Shown here: one piece after another, positions 12,943 through 23,708 of the stretch
Numbering within the stretch: the stretch's first letter is position 1
How the letters are laid out: each line of letters begins with the position of its first letter
NCBI GenBank assembly: GCA_921293015.1
Contig: OV121082.1
Span: forward strand, 20,687,748-20,751,747
From: Phorcus lineatus
Taxonomy: Eukaryota; Mollusca; Gastropoda; Trochida; Trochidae
Reading direction: 5' to 3'
DNA length: 64,000 bases
Notes under the pieces: generated by a model
Database searches by the model: none
Told to the model about the DNA's origin: nothing
What the model saw: only the letters and a program-made list of their open reading frames with translations
Made by a program: the position numbers and the translations under genes

Positions 12943-14045
12943 TTTTTTTTTTTTTTAAATCATCCCTAATTTTAAAATTTAGACAATATGAATAAATGAT
13001 ACAAAAAGAGCCACCCTTCAAAGGGTTATGAGAGACACATTTACACAGAAAGTACAAATAAGTCATAGTAAGATTTACATACATTATCATACTTATGTCC
13101 TTCCCTTAAAACACCAAACTAGGTCTTAGCTGTTAATTTACATTAAAAAAATAGACATTAAAAACGAAAGCCTTTCAACATAAGTAAAATACTTTTATAA
13201 TCTAAAATCAAAGATTTATCTGCCTTATAAAAGAATGATACAAAGGGCAAGTTAAATAAAACATGTATTGATCTTCAAAAACATTCAAATACTTAAAACA
13301 CACTCTCTCACCCAAAGGCATAATACTATTACATCCAGTATCTATTAATAAAGAGGAAGCGCATCTGAACATGGCTAATTCGTTTCTGTGTCCTCGTGGT
13401 ATTAGTTCTGTAATATTGTCCTTAGCTGCATAGCTCCGTTGAGTGGAACTGTTTTACCTCCCTTGCCATCACGACCAGTCAGACAATCTTTTTTCTATCC
13501 AATCTTTGAGGCACTTATCTTCCACTTCTTCCTGAACTCTAAGCACAATTTCCTTCCATATAAACCATTTTCACAGTCCAGATATTCAATCAGAGTAAAT
13601 GATGTCAGTTGTAGGTGTAAGTGTTTTAACCAATTTCCTTTCTTTCTTGATGGCATCTCTTTCGTCCATTAACATCCTTGTTAGTAAGTCTATCTAGGTT
13701 AAGTTACTAAGTCTTGTGTAACTTCTCATTTATGGGCCCCAGGGCTTCACTGATGAAGGTGTCCATCCCATATCGCCTATAACTGCAGCATTGGGGGTAC
13801 ATTTCCGCGTTCTCGTAGAAACTTTTATGGCTCTGTTGTGTAGAGTTGTTGCATACACGGAGTTAGATGTTCCCTAAATCGTTGCTCCTTAGTCCACTTT
13901 GTACAAAACCATTGCGTCAAATAGTTTTCTGTATGTGGTGTAAGGCATACCGTCCATGGACTTGAAATCATATATTAAAAGATCAAGTGCTTGCCTTGCA
14001 GAGCTCGCTACAACATCAGAACTTCTTTTGTAGTCTAATTGTTCT
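12943..14045 (-). pseudogene. Decayed LINE 3' end (reverse transcriptase C-terminal region)
   Basis: Read on the minus strand, broken frames contain a recognisable series of LINE C-terminal motifs. At about 13,895-14,015 there is SARQALDLL...GMPYTTYRKLFDAMV. At 13,735-13,800 there is TPNAAVIGDMGWTP. At 13,310-13,410 there is HRNELAMFRC...LLIDTGCNSIMPLGE. At 13,215-13,312 there is ERVCFKYLN..EDQYMFYLTCPLY, which resembles the family C-terminal Cys/His segment with its second Cys lost. These match, from memory, the end of a LINE group frequent in molluscs and other marine invertebrates. Stops and frameshifts separate the pieces. The 3' end is marked by a 14-base poly(A) (T run 12,943-12,956), preceded on the minus strand by an ACCCTTTGAAGGGT hairpin. 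The upstream limit is unclear. The copy is dead and 5'-truncated. Confidence 0.8.
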
Positions 14046-15534
14046 GTTTTCAATAAGCTTTAATAAGAATAAGTGTCTGCTAGCTCTGTTGCCATAGGGT
14101 CACCTCTGCCCTAGACCAAAGTGACTACGATCAGCCACAATGAATTCAGGTAGTTCAAAACATATCAGTAACATAAGCATAATGTATTTAAATAACACAT
14201 CAAAACAAAATAAACATGACTCAATATATCAGTAGTTACCAAATGAACTTCTTGTCATTGTCTATTTCAAACTACAATCTACTTGTAAACTCATTTAAAT
14301 TTTTAAATTCTGCTGACGTCACGTCTAGGATAGCATTTTTGTGATGATACCGATTATACTATCAGATCGAATGTATCATCAAGATCTTTGGCAAAGGTGA
14401 GTACATTAATAAGATTCTTAAGTAAGTATAGGTAAGTAATCCGTGTGTTATTAAGATAACAGTTTAAACAAACAAAATAATCAACATGTTATGAAGGAGT
14501 CTTACTTGACATATATTCTTATAAAGATGGCTGTGTTTTATAATTACTATAAGTAAATTATATTTTTATCTTAACTGAATGTTTAAATTTATATATACTA
14601 CTTAGACCTGGGCATAATTTTCTTCGCCAACAATATATCTATTTTTTATTAAAAGTAACCTTTGCATGCCATCGATTATAACAAGTACATTTCAGCAAAT
14701 GAATTTAATGACATAGAATTCATTATATTACTGATCAAGACACTGAACATACCTGGAGTAACAGCGTACATGATTAGAAAATGCATCTGTTTTTTAAAAG
14801 GTTATTTTCTTTTCATTAAGTATCAGTACACTATATAACAATGTTATCAAAACAACGGTGGAGCCATATTGACAGATAAATATAGAGTGTTTCCTTAGCA
14901 ACAACTATATAACAACTATGATATACACAATGCCTCACTGCTGGACAGTTTTATTACTTTGAAATGTTAATGTATGCCAATGAAATGAAAAGTCGTAGTA
15001 GAAGAAATTCATCTCACTTTCATTATTACTTGTCGTTTTAAAAGTGCTTGAAGTAAGACCCATCCTTATGCCAATGAGAATTGGAAACTACGTATAAAAA
15101 GGATAAATTTGCAAAATGTCAGAGGTTTGTTCAAGTTAATTCAGCATATGTCTGTTAAACACTCTTAAACTCTTCAATTTCCTCATATTTGCAAAACAAT
15201 TATACTTAAATAGAATCTATAATAACAACTTATTTAATCGCCTCGATTTTAAATTCATATTGTTAATTTATCTCATAGAAAACGATAAATGTTGTATCAT
15301 ACGTTCTAAAAATCTTGCAATTTCTAAATATCACTTAAATAAGTCAGTTCTAAATGTCAAACGGTCTAGTGTAAACAAATCTTGTTTAATTTTCCTCCAG
15401 AAATCGAATCCAAAGATTAAATTTCTATCAATATCATGTCATATGAAACGTCTTAATTGCATTTATAAAACCCATTTACATGACCTTTGCAGACATGAGA
15501 GGCAGTAACACAAGCCCTGTTTTCATAGTTTAGC
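14046..15534. other. AT-rich flank of the LINE insertion
   Basis: No gene was recognised. A reverse-strand continuation of the LINE relic may reach about 14,160 but without clear motifs. An 82-codon plus-strand open frame at 15,260-15,508 lies just outside the younger LINE, has no domain, and is unlikely to be real. Confidence 0.45.
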
Positions 15535-15545
15535 AGTATGTTCTG
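15535..15545 (+). repeat. Target-site duplication, left copy (LINE)
   Basis: AGTATGTTCTG, identical to the sequence that follows the A-rich tail at 19,986-19,996. Removing the element and one copy restores a continuous flank reading TAGC-AGTATGTTCTG-TATAATG. Confidence 0.9.
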
Positions 15546-15981
15546 AAAAGACTTTATTTCCAATCTTTAATGTATTTATCCTTAGGAAATATTCTAATAT
15601 CAACGTAAAATGAAAACAACAGAAATCTGCTGAATACAAATAATACAAATACACGTAACTTAGATAACACTGAAATGAACAAGTCAATTACTCTGCACGT
15701 GCGCGACACTCCACACCACGCCACGACTCAAGCAAGATACCCGCACATTGTATCTCAGCTAAGACAGATGACTTAGACAATTTCTAACACGGGATTTCCA
15801 CATAGACACCGGACCAAATCATGCAAATGAAGGTAACAACAATACTTTTTATACATTTCCTTCTTGCTCTTTACATTCTCTTTCTACTTTCACCTCAAAT
15901 TCTGCAAAATATCCTCCATACACAAATCTTTAACCACAACAGCTCCTTCATAACACGAACAATCCTAATTCAACATCCACC

Positions 15982-17946
15982 GTGACGCACGATACGATTA
16001 AAATATTATCATCAAATTGTCAAGGCCTGAATAACAAACGTAAGCGTACAGATGTGTTTCGAAATCTTAAAGACAAAAAAGCACATATCTATTGTATCCA
16101 AGACACTCATTTTACAAAGGATCTTGAAAATAAAATCAAAATTGAATGGGGATCAAAATACTGCTATTTTAGTTCTTATAAAAGCAATGCCAGAGGGACA
16201 GCCATACTGCTTAATAATAACTTTGATTTTGACATTTTAGATTCCAAATATGACGAAAATGGAAACTACGTAGCATTGAAAATAAACATTATGAATAAGA
16301 CATTAACTTTGATAACACTATACGGCCCAAACACTGACGATCCAGAATTTTACTTAAAAATTATATCAGTCATTAATGAATTGCAGTCAGATAGCTTTTC
16401 AATATGCGGCGATTGGAACTTCGTACAAGATCCCAAATTAGATTATTTTAATTACAAAAATGTTAATAATGCGAAAGCAAGAGAAACATGGCTAGACTTT
16501 ATGGAAGAAAATGACTTAGTAGACCCTTGGAGAGAACAAAATTTAGAGAAAAAAAGATACACTTGGAGGCAAAAAAAGCCTATGAAACAAGCAAGACTTG
16601 ATTACTTTATCATATCAAAAAACCTCGAAAGTTCAGTTCAAGACACTGCCATTGAAGCAGCGTATAGATCTGACCACTCAATAATTTGGATCGAATTGAA
16701 AATAAGTGAAATAGAAAGGGGAAGAAGTTACTGGAAATTCAATAATTCTTTACTTTATGATAAGACATATGTAGATGAAATAAAGAAAATAATATATGAA
16801 ACAAGAGAACAATATAAATCATACATAGATGAAACAGGAAAATATGTTTTCAAAATAAATGATCAACTATACTTTGAAACTCTCTTATTGATGATTCGAG
16901 GGCATACAATAAAATATTCGTCATATAAGAAAAAAGAAAAGCTGAAACTAAAAGAAACACTTGAAAAATATATAGATAACCTAGAAATAGAAATAGATTC
17001 ATTAACGGATATCAATTTAAAAACATTACTACAAGACAAATTAAAAGAAGCAAATAAAGAATTAGAGACAATTAATAAAAGCGAAATAGATGGTATAATA
17101 TTACGATCTAAAGCTAAATGGAAAGAAGAAGGCGAGAAACCAACCAAGCTTTTCTTATCATTAGAAAATAGAAATTTTTTGAATAAAGCAATATATAAAC
17201 TAGAAAATAATCAAAATAAAGTAGTCACGAAAAAGGAAGATTTAATATATGAAACTAGATCGTTCTATCATAACCTATACCAAGCAAAACCATGCGAAAA
17301 GGTAAACCTTTCAGAATTATTCAAAAACACTGAAGTTCCAAAACTTTCTAAAGAGCAAAAAGATAAGTTAGAAGGTCCATTGAAATATGAAGAAGTATTA
17401 TGTAGCTTGAAAAAAATGAAAAATGAAAAAAGCCCCGGGTCCTCCGGTTTTACTGTCGAGTTCTTTAAATTCTTTTGGTCAAACATCCATGAATACCTGA
17501 TAAGGTCCTTAAACTTAGCCTATGAAAAAGGAGAACTATCATTGACCCAAAAACAAGGTGTTATAACTTGTTTTCCTAAAAAAGGTAAACCAAAACACTT
17601 GCTCCAAAATTGGAGACCTATTTCGTTGCTTAATGTTACATATAAAATTGGATCATCAACTATAGCAAATATGATAAAAGATGTCCTACCTTCTATAATA
17701 AACGAAGACCAAAAAGGATTTATGTCCAAAAGATATATTGGAGAATGTACCCGCTTGATATACGATATCATCGACTATACTGATACTATGAAAATTCCAG
17801 GTATTCTACTTCTTATCGACTTTGAGAAAGCATTCGATTCAGTTGACTGGAACTTCATTCAACAGGTTCTTGAATTTTTCAATTTTGGGTCATCTATTAC
17901 GAGATGGATAAACACTTTTTTAATAACATTCAATCATGTGTTGTAG
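15982..17946 (+). pseudogene. LINE ORF2, N-terminal part: endonuclease and RT fingers/palm
   Basis: ORF2 nicks target DNA and reverse-transcribes its RNA. Residues 1-240 form an exonuclease/endonuclease/phosphatase-type endonuclease: N12 in SSNCQGLN, acidic D41 in IQDTH (many relatives have Glu here), Y114 in YGPN, D144 and N146 in GDWN, LDYF at 206-209 and S230-D231-H232. A basic, Lys/Glu-rich linker follows (240-470), with YWKFNNSLL at 250-258. The reverse transcriptase starts at about 470, with SPGSSGF at 484-490, NWRPISLLN at 543-551 and the catalytic-Asp motif LIDFEKAFDS at 611-620. The start shown is GTG; the frame is open back to a stop at 15,931-15,933 without any ATG, and the first in-frame ATG is residue 104, inside the endonuclease. 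The frame runs out of register at the T run 17,916-17,921, reads about 10 aberrant residues, and stops at 17,944-17,946. Confidence 0.9.
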
Positions 17947-19790
17947 TAAACGGTTTCCTCTCAAATTATTTTGACATATCCAGAGGATGTAGACAAGGAG
18001 ATCCTATATCTCCATATATATTTCTACTTTGCGCTGAAGTCTTGGCAATAATGATAAGAACTAATCCAAAGATTAAAGGCATAAACACTGGTGATACTGA
18101 ATATCTCATTTCTCAATACGCCGATGACACCTCACTTATCTTAGATGGTAGTGAAAAATGCTTAAAGGCGACTTTAGAAACTCTGAAACAGTATGCTTCT
18201 TTTTCAGGATTAAAAATAAATGTCAACAAGACACAGGTACTATGGATAGGCGCTGCGAAAAACTCCAAAAAAAAACTTTGTCAAAACTGGAATTTAGATT
18301 GGAAGAATGACACCTTTACACTACTTGGTATCATATTTACGCTCAATCTAGCAGAAATGGTAGAACGCAACTATAAAGATAAACTTAAAACCTTTAAGAT
18401 ATCTATGAATCAGTGGTTAGCAAGAGACATAACTCCACTAGGTCGCAACACCATTTTAAAAAGCTTACTTTTACCTCAACTTAACCATTTATTTGCAACT
18501 TTACCAAACCCAAACAATCAAATGATAAAAGAAATTGAACAACTCTGCTACAAGTTTATATGGAAAAACAAACCCGACAAAGTTAATCGCGATACTATCA
18601 CTAACAACTATGAACAAGGCGGAATAAGGCTTCCAGATATAAGATGTTTCATTCAATCACAAAAAATATCATGGATAAAAAGGTTAAACAACTCCGATTC
18701 AAAAATAAAGACATTGCTGACAACAACCATTAAAAGTAATATAGACAGCTTTATACAAACATGTGAAACACACATAAACGAATCTGTAATAACACCCCGA
18801 ACAAATCACTTTTGGAGAGATACATTAACATCGTGGGGCAGATTTATTAACAAAAAAGGTCGAAACGCTAAAAAAGCTGAAGATGTCTTATCACAACCAA
18901 TTTGGCAAAATGACAATGTCAAGATAAGTGGAAGACCTATCAATTATAAACATTACTCCTCTAAAGGGATCACTTACATAAACGACATCCTGGATTGCCA
19001 TGGTAACTTTTTAACCATTGAACAATTAAGAAAACATTTTGGTTGCAAGACAAATTTTCTTGATTACCAAGGGATAATAGAAGCTATAAGATATTACTGC
19101 AAATCAATAAATGTTCAAATCGAAAAGAACATATCCCGACCAATTTTACCCTTCTTTTTACAAAACATAACTGGTGATCCAAAAGGCTGTAGAGATATAT
19201 ATGACATACTCATAAACAGAAAAAGCACAAAAACTCTTATATATCGAGAAAAATGGCAAAAAGAATTAAACGAGTTCATCAGCGAAAATACATGGGAAAC
19301 CATAGAAAGATTAACATTTAAATCCTACAATAGTGCTAAACATTCATGGCTCCAATATAGTACATTGCATAGATTTCTTCCAACAAATGAGCTTCTAACA
19401 AAAATGAGATACAAAGAATCAAACAAATGCACATTTTGCAAAACAGAAAATGAGTCAATTTTACATCTGTTTTATGATTGTAACTTTATCAAATCTATAT
19501 GGGAAAAATTGGAAGAATGGATACTTGAAAAAACAGGAACTTCCATCATCTTTTCTAAAAAGAACATCATCTTAGGATATTCCGAGAAACGAAACTATGT
19601 TCTGAATTTACTGACAATCATTGTGAAATACAACATATTTAAAATGAAACAACAGGAGAAAATCCCAAATTTTAAACATATTAAAGAGGATATTAAATCT
19701 GCATATTTTGTTGACCGATTTAACGCTTACACAAACTGTAAATATGATAGCTTTATGAATTTCTGGTCAATTTGTCATACTCTTATATGA
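17904..19790 (+). pseudogene. LINE ORF2, C-terminal part: RT catalytic motif and zinc knuckle
   Basis: This continues the preceding ORF in another frame; the two overlap, and homologous reading switches at the six-T run 17,916-17,921. One additional T there would put both halves in register, so a one-base deletion (or an assembly homopolymer error) explains the break. From the ATG at 17,904, RT motifs follow: SRGCRQGDPISPYIF at 26-40 and the catalytic YADD at 72-75. Then come the thumb and a long C-terminal region. A C-x2-C-x8-H-x4-C cluster at C509, C512, H521 and C526 (CTFC...HLFYDC) is the usual LINE C-terminal zinc knuckle, and the protein ends at residue 628. The ATG is incidental, since the true protein would start in the upstream frame. 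Confidence 0.9.
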
Positions 19791-19985
19791 AATATTAGAT
19801 TAGTTTTTAATTATTACTATTTTCAACCTACTGTCAGAATTTATTTTGAAGATTGCCTATCCATTATATCTAGCATACATTAATGAAATATTACTTGTGT
19901 AAAATTTGTTTATGTTGGGAACTGTTATTATAATATGTGTTTTTTTGTATGGAGTTTGGGAAAATAAAAAATTAAAAAAAAAAAA
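19791..19985 (+). terminator. LINE 3' UTR and A-rich tail
   Basis: After the ORF2 stop, about 160 AT-rich bases end in a GGGAAAATAAAAAATT-type segment with an AATAAA polyadenylation word at about 19,963, followed by an A run up to 19,985 and directly by the target-site duplication. This is the expected 3' terminus for target-primed reverse transcription. Confidence 0.75.
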
Positions 19986-19996
19986 AGTATGTTCTG
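19986..19996 (+). repeat. Target-site duplication, right copy (LINE)
   Basis: AGTATGTTCTG, exact match to 15,535-15,545. The first A could also belong to the A-rich tail, so the duplication is 10-11 bp. Confidence 0.9.
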
Positions 19997-20997
19997 TATA
20001 ATGTCTAAAACACATTGCAATTAACCTTTCGAAAAATTCAAAATTCATATTTCAACTCTACAAAACACTTTGTTTCATTTTCTTTCCTTTACACGAGGAC
20101 GTAGTGTTAGTCTACAGAGTTTTCAATTTTTAGAAAGAGAGGATTTATTTGTGTTGACTAATAAACCCGGGATGGTTGTTTATCTTTGAATTAAGACTAT
20201 CACTTTTTACTTATTCATTAAAAACCATTGAAACAGCGAAATTTAATGCAGCATGAGCAATATTTGATCTTTTTAAAAAAAGTTAGGAAAGCTTATGTTA
20301 CATCATGTCAGAATTAAAATCTTAAAAAGTAATATGATTTACCCACAAATTTACCTAAAATAATTTAAACAACCTTTTATTTTGAGTAACCACATATTCA
20401 TGTAACTTAATCTCTTATGTATGATGGTAGCACAAGCAAGATTTCTTTTTGGAATACTCAGGCCTTTTTTTGTCTAATTGTTCTGTGTAACAGGTATTTG
20501 AGAGAAGATGGAAGTGGGGGACAAACATGATAGTTACCAATTACACTCATTTTGACTTATACATGTACGTCTTAGTAAACGAAACTTTTCAGGTCTTTTC
20601 GTATGCACCCAAACAGACTGTTATTGTGAGTTCGGGTAACAGCCCTTCAAGATTTTGTGTGTATGTATTGAGACTCGATTTTCCGACAGTTTAGGATATC
20701 AATGACCCTCTCACTTTTGTTGTAACCTTTGTAATTATTTTCGATAATGATTACTTATAATGATTTTTGATAATGATGTTTTGTGAAAACAGAACATTAG
20801 CAACATGATGTCAAATAAAGCGTGGAAAGATAACTTTAAGATATCTACCGAGTATATTTGGTTCATGTCCCCGTAGAATGACCGAGGTAAACAATAATGA
20901 ATAAGAGATATCTGCAAAAAGTCATAAATCACATTTAACCTAATGACATGAAAACATCATTCTACATTCTTTTTATTCCATAAAAATTCATTTCCGA
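19997..20997. other. AT-rich sequence, no gene seen
   Basis: No domain-bearing open frame was found. A GAGAGAAGATGGAAGTGGGG word at about 20,501 resembles the unit starts of the 0.8-1.1 kb tandem repeat but does not extend convincingly. Confidence 0.45.
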
Positions 20998-21385
20998 TAA
21001 TCAACGCCATGTGAGATTATTATACTAAGATGTCCACCTGCGGATTATGCTGTTTTCAATTAGATTTCAGTACAAAAAGTTAACTTTACACATGTCTTTG
21101 TGGCTTCTCAGTAGCAAATGCAAATACTACTTTTACACTGAACATATTTGAAGCTTTATAGAAAAGTTTTTGACTTTTGATAACCCTTTAAACACAAATA
21201 AAAAATAATGACATTACAACAGTAATTCTGAAATATCATAAAATTAAATAATGGATAATCAACGCCACAAACTAAGATGTCCACTGCTGAATAAAGTAAA
21301 GATAATATGGCTTGTGTGGCTTCTTCATAGTTAATTGCTGCCCTAACAGTGACACATTTGAACGTTATAGAACAAATGTTTAGAT
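20998..21385 (+). repeat. Diverged direct duplication, about 250-bp spacing
   Basis: Two segments share ordered words: GATAATCAACGCCA, then ACTAAGATGTCCAC, then TGTGGCTTCT(T)C, then CATAG or CAGTAG, then ACA(C/T)ATTTGAA. They start at 20,998 and 21,253. The copies differ by many substitutions and small indels, so the duplication is old. No coding function is apparent; a 99-codon reverse frame (21,156-21,455) crosses the second copy only. Confidence 0.6.
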
Positions 21386-22954
21386 ATTTTATACGTCCTT
21401 CAAATTCAAATGATATACATTCAAGAGATGTTTCACAGATACACAGGACTGACAAATTTCTTGGAATAATGAGACCAAAACGTTCACAATAGATTAAAAC
21501 AACTAATAAATAATAAGTATTTGTTGCACAAAGAGCATGGGTTATTTTTGAAACTATGAACGATCAATTTCTTAAGACATAAAGTGAATTTTACTTCTCA
21601 CATCTATCTATGTAATTCCATAATTTTGCAAAAAATGTAATTCATTTTAGAATTAATCCAAACATGAAAGGTTAACAATTTTTTTGAATCAGTGAACACG
21701 TTTTCAGAAACGTGACAATCATGAAAACATAGACCCTGAAAAAAACAGTGCAGACAAATATGATAATTGTTTATTTCGTAAAATACCACTTCTAGTTAAA
21801 ATCTAAAATATGTTATGAAATACAATTTTCTACAAACATCCATGTACACAAATCGTCTCAGTAAGAGAACAGTGACTTACCACCATGATATAAATAGGTA
21901 AGTATTCCGAACACAATGTCAATGGCTGCGAACTACCCAAAACTCAAAGGAATTCCTCCGTGAAGATAACAGTGTTTTGGTGAGAGAAGCTAATACAACC
22001 TGAACATATTTTTTCTTTGTTATGAGATGACAGAAAGCTTATAATTTTGTGTGACGTCTAAATACACTAAATAGATTGTCGTCCAATGAACAATTCAGAA
22101 ATTGAATCGTTTGAAAGTTTTTTTCTTTAATTACAATGACCTAACTTAGCAATGTAAAACCCTCTAACGGGTTATTACATCGGACACAATACCAGAAAGG
22201 TTTTTGATATTGTCCTCTCAGTCCCTTTTTTAAATATCGATGGCCTATCACATTACAGAATATAGTATCTGAGCGGTGGTCGTCGTGAATCTTACTTTTC
22301 TCACAGGAATTTATCAAACAATTACCTTGTATAAAATGACTTTTAAGTAGAGTGAGCATGTTTAAGATATCAACAACTTATTTTAAGCCGTTTCTAGTTC
22401 TTCACAATATGATTATCTTTCATCCTAAATGTTAACTTCTTTCAACTTGCACAACTAATGCCAGCTGATTGCGGGTTGTTTATCGTCAGTAGAAATAAAC
22501 TTCTCACAGGGACAAAAATAATGCAAACAGCAGATTAGAACACATTTTTTAAAATGTCTTGATCATTGAAAAAATGCTCAAACGACATGTGATGTCCAAA
22601 GAAGCTTAAGACCTAGGTTACAAAACTCACAAACAAGAGCTTGCTGTTTGGCTCTCTTTAAATATGTTCAATCAGATAATGTCTTAAATCAATGTGTCGT
22701 TGATGCATCAAACGTTACATCGATTTCTTAAGGGTGACTACAAAAGTAGTGCATGTAATTTTGCTGAAAGTATTCAATAAATTCCTTATTCTCTTCCAAA
22801 ATATGCCAAAGGGGATGGAAGCATGGATACAAGTTGTGTATAAAAGGAAGGTTTGCCACCAAAGCTTGTATACATACATTGAAAATGATAATTGAAATCA
22901 ACTTCATCAAAACCTATTTACAGGGGCTTAATGTATCTTTGAAAAGATGTCTTA

Positions 22955-23041
22955 GTTTTGTTATCTACAAATATTAACTGTATAGAATGACTTTGAGTTT
23001 TGTTATCTACAAATAATAACTGTATAGAATGACTTTGAGTT
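22955..23041 (+). repeat. 42-bp tandem duplication
   Basis: Two adjacent units, 22,955-22,996 and 22,997-23,038, begin GTTTTGTTATCTACAAAT and end ATAGAATGACTTTGA. Only one substitution (ATT against AAT) is visible between them, so the event is recent compared with the surrounding duplication. Confidence 0.85.
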
Positions 23042-23436
23042 AGTATCAGATGCTTAAAAGGGCAATTGCTCCGAGATGCCAAAGTGTGCTTTATCTGTTT
23101 TACTATTACCTTATACAGTTAGCCCTTCAGACGGATTTATTAATATAATGATAGTGTGGTGGCAAAGATTGAGTTTTTCGGAAGCAAGCTAGGGTAGGAA
23201 AGTAAACAAAGGGTAATACAATATTTCATAAACAGATTTCCTAATAGCTAAATGTGAGTTGTAAATATCTGTGTACATTTCGGTTCCATTCATACGCATG
23301 TACCTGAATTATGACACTAGATTCACTCTATATATACATTTATAGTACCTTAAATTTTAATATGAAATTTAATAACAGCCAGAAAATATCAAAATGCTTT
23401 GTTGTAATGTCAGCATCGTTTATATATATATATATA

Positions 23437-23708
23437 CTGATCCTTCACGACTTCGAGCATATCATCTTGCAAGTTTTACTGTTTTGTTGCAAGATGATAT
23501 GCTCGAAGGTGTGAATATATGATGTACGTTGGTAGTTTTATTGTTTTGTTGTAATATGATATGCTCGAAGGTGTGAATTTATGATGTACGTTGGTAGTTG
23601 TATTGTTTTGTTGCAAGATGATATACTCGAAGGTGTGAATATATGATGTACGTTGGTAGTTTTATTGTTTTGTTGGAAGATGATATGCTCGAAGTTGTGA
23701 AGGATCAG
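23437..23708. repeat. 62-bp tandem array bounded by 36-bp inverted ends
   Basis: Units start at 23,473, 23,535, 23,597 and 23,659 at an exact 62-bp period; the fourth is partial. Each carries ATTGTTTTGTTG, then AAGATGATATGCTCGAAGG, then TGTGAATATATGATGTACG-like blocks. A reversed 36-bp arm at 23,437-23,472 (CTGATCCTTCACGACTTCGA...) pairs with the last unit's 23,673-23,708 (...GTGAAGGATCAG) with two mismatches. It also pairs perfectly over 22 bp with the first unit (23,451-23,472 with 23,487-23,508, 14-base loop). A short (TA)n tract precedes it. This looks like a small non-autonomous element or an expanded hairpin; no coding content. Confidence 0.85.

Larger units (their letters stand above)
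15546..19985 (+). mobile_element. L1/Tx1-like non-LTR retrotransposon (LINE), ORF2 only
   Basis: The element is delimited by an exact 11-bp direct repeat AGTATGTTCTG at 15,535-15,545 and 19,986-19,996, giving a 4,440-bp insertion. Order: about 436 bp of leader without an open frame of any length, a long ORF2 with apurinic-like endonuclease and reverse transcriptase, about 160 bp of 3' UTR, and an A-rich tail (19,963-19,985) that abuts the right-hand direct repeat. No ORF1 is present. Either the copy is 5'-truncated just upstream of ORF2 or the family has only one ORF. The near-intact ORF2 suggests a recent insertion. Placement in the L1 superfamily, Tx1-like, rests on the motif wording (YWKFNNSLL, SPGSSGFTVEFFKFFW) and is an inference. 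Confidence 0.92.

Noticed and set aside
16863..17771. Reverse-strand frames of 72-94 codons under the LINE ORF2
   Set aside because: They are antisense shadows of the ORF2 coding sequence.
23437..23708. CRISPR array
   Set aside because: The units are 62-bp direct copies without unique spacers, in a eukaryotic setting.
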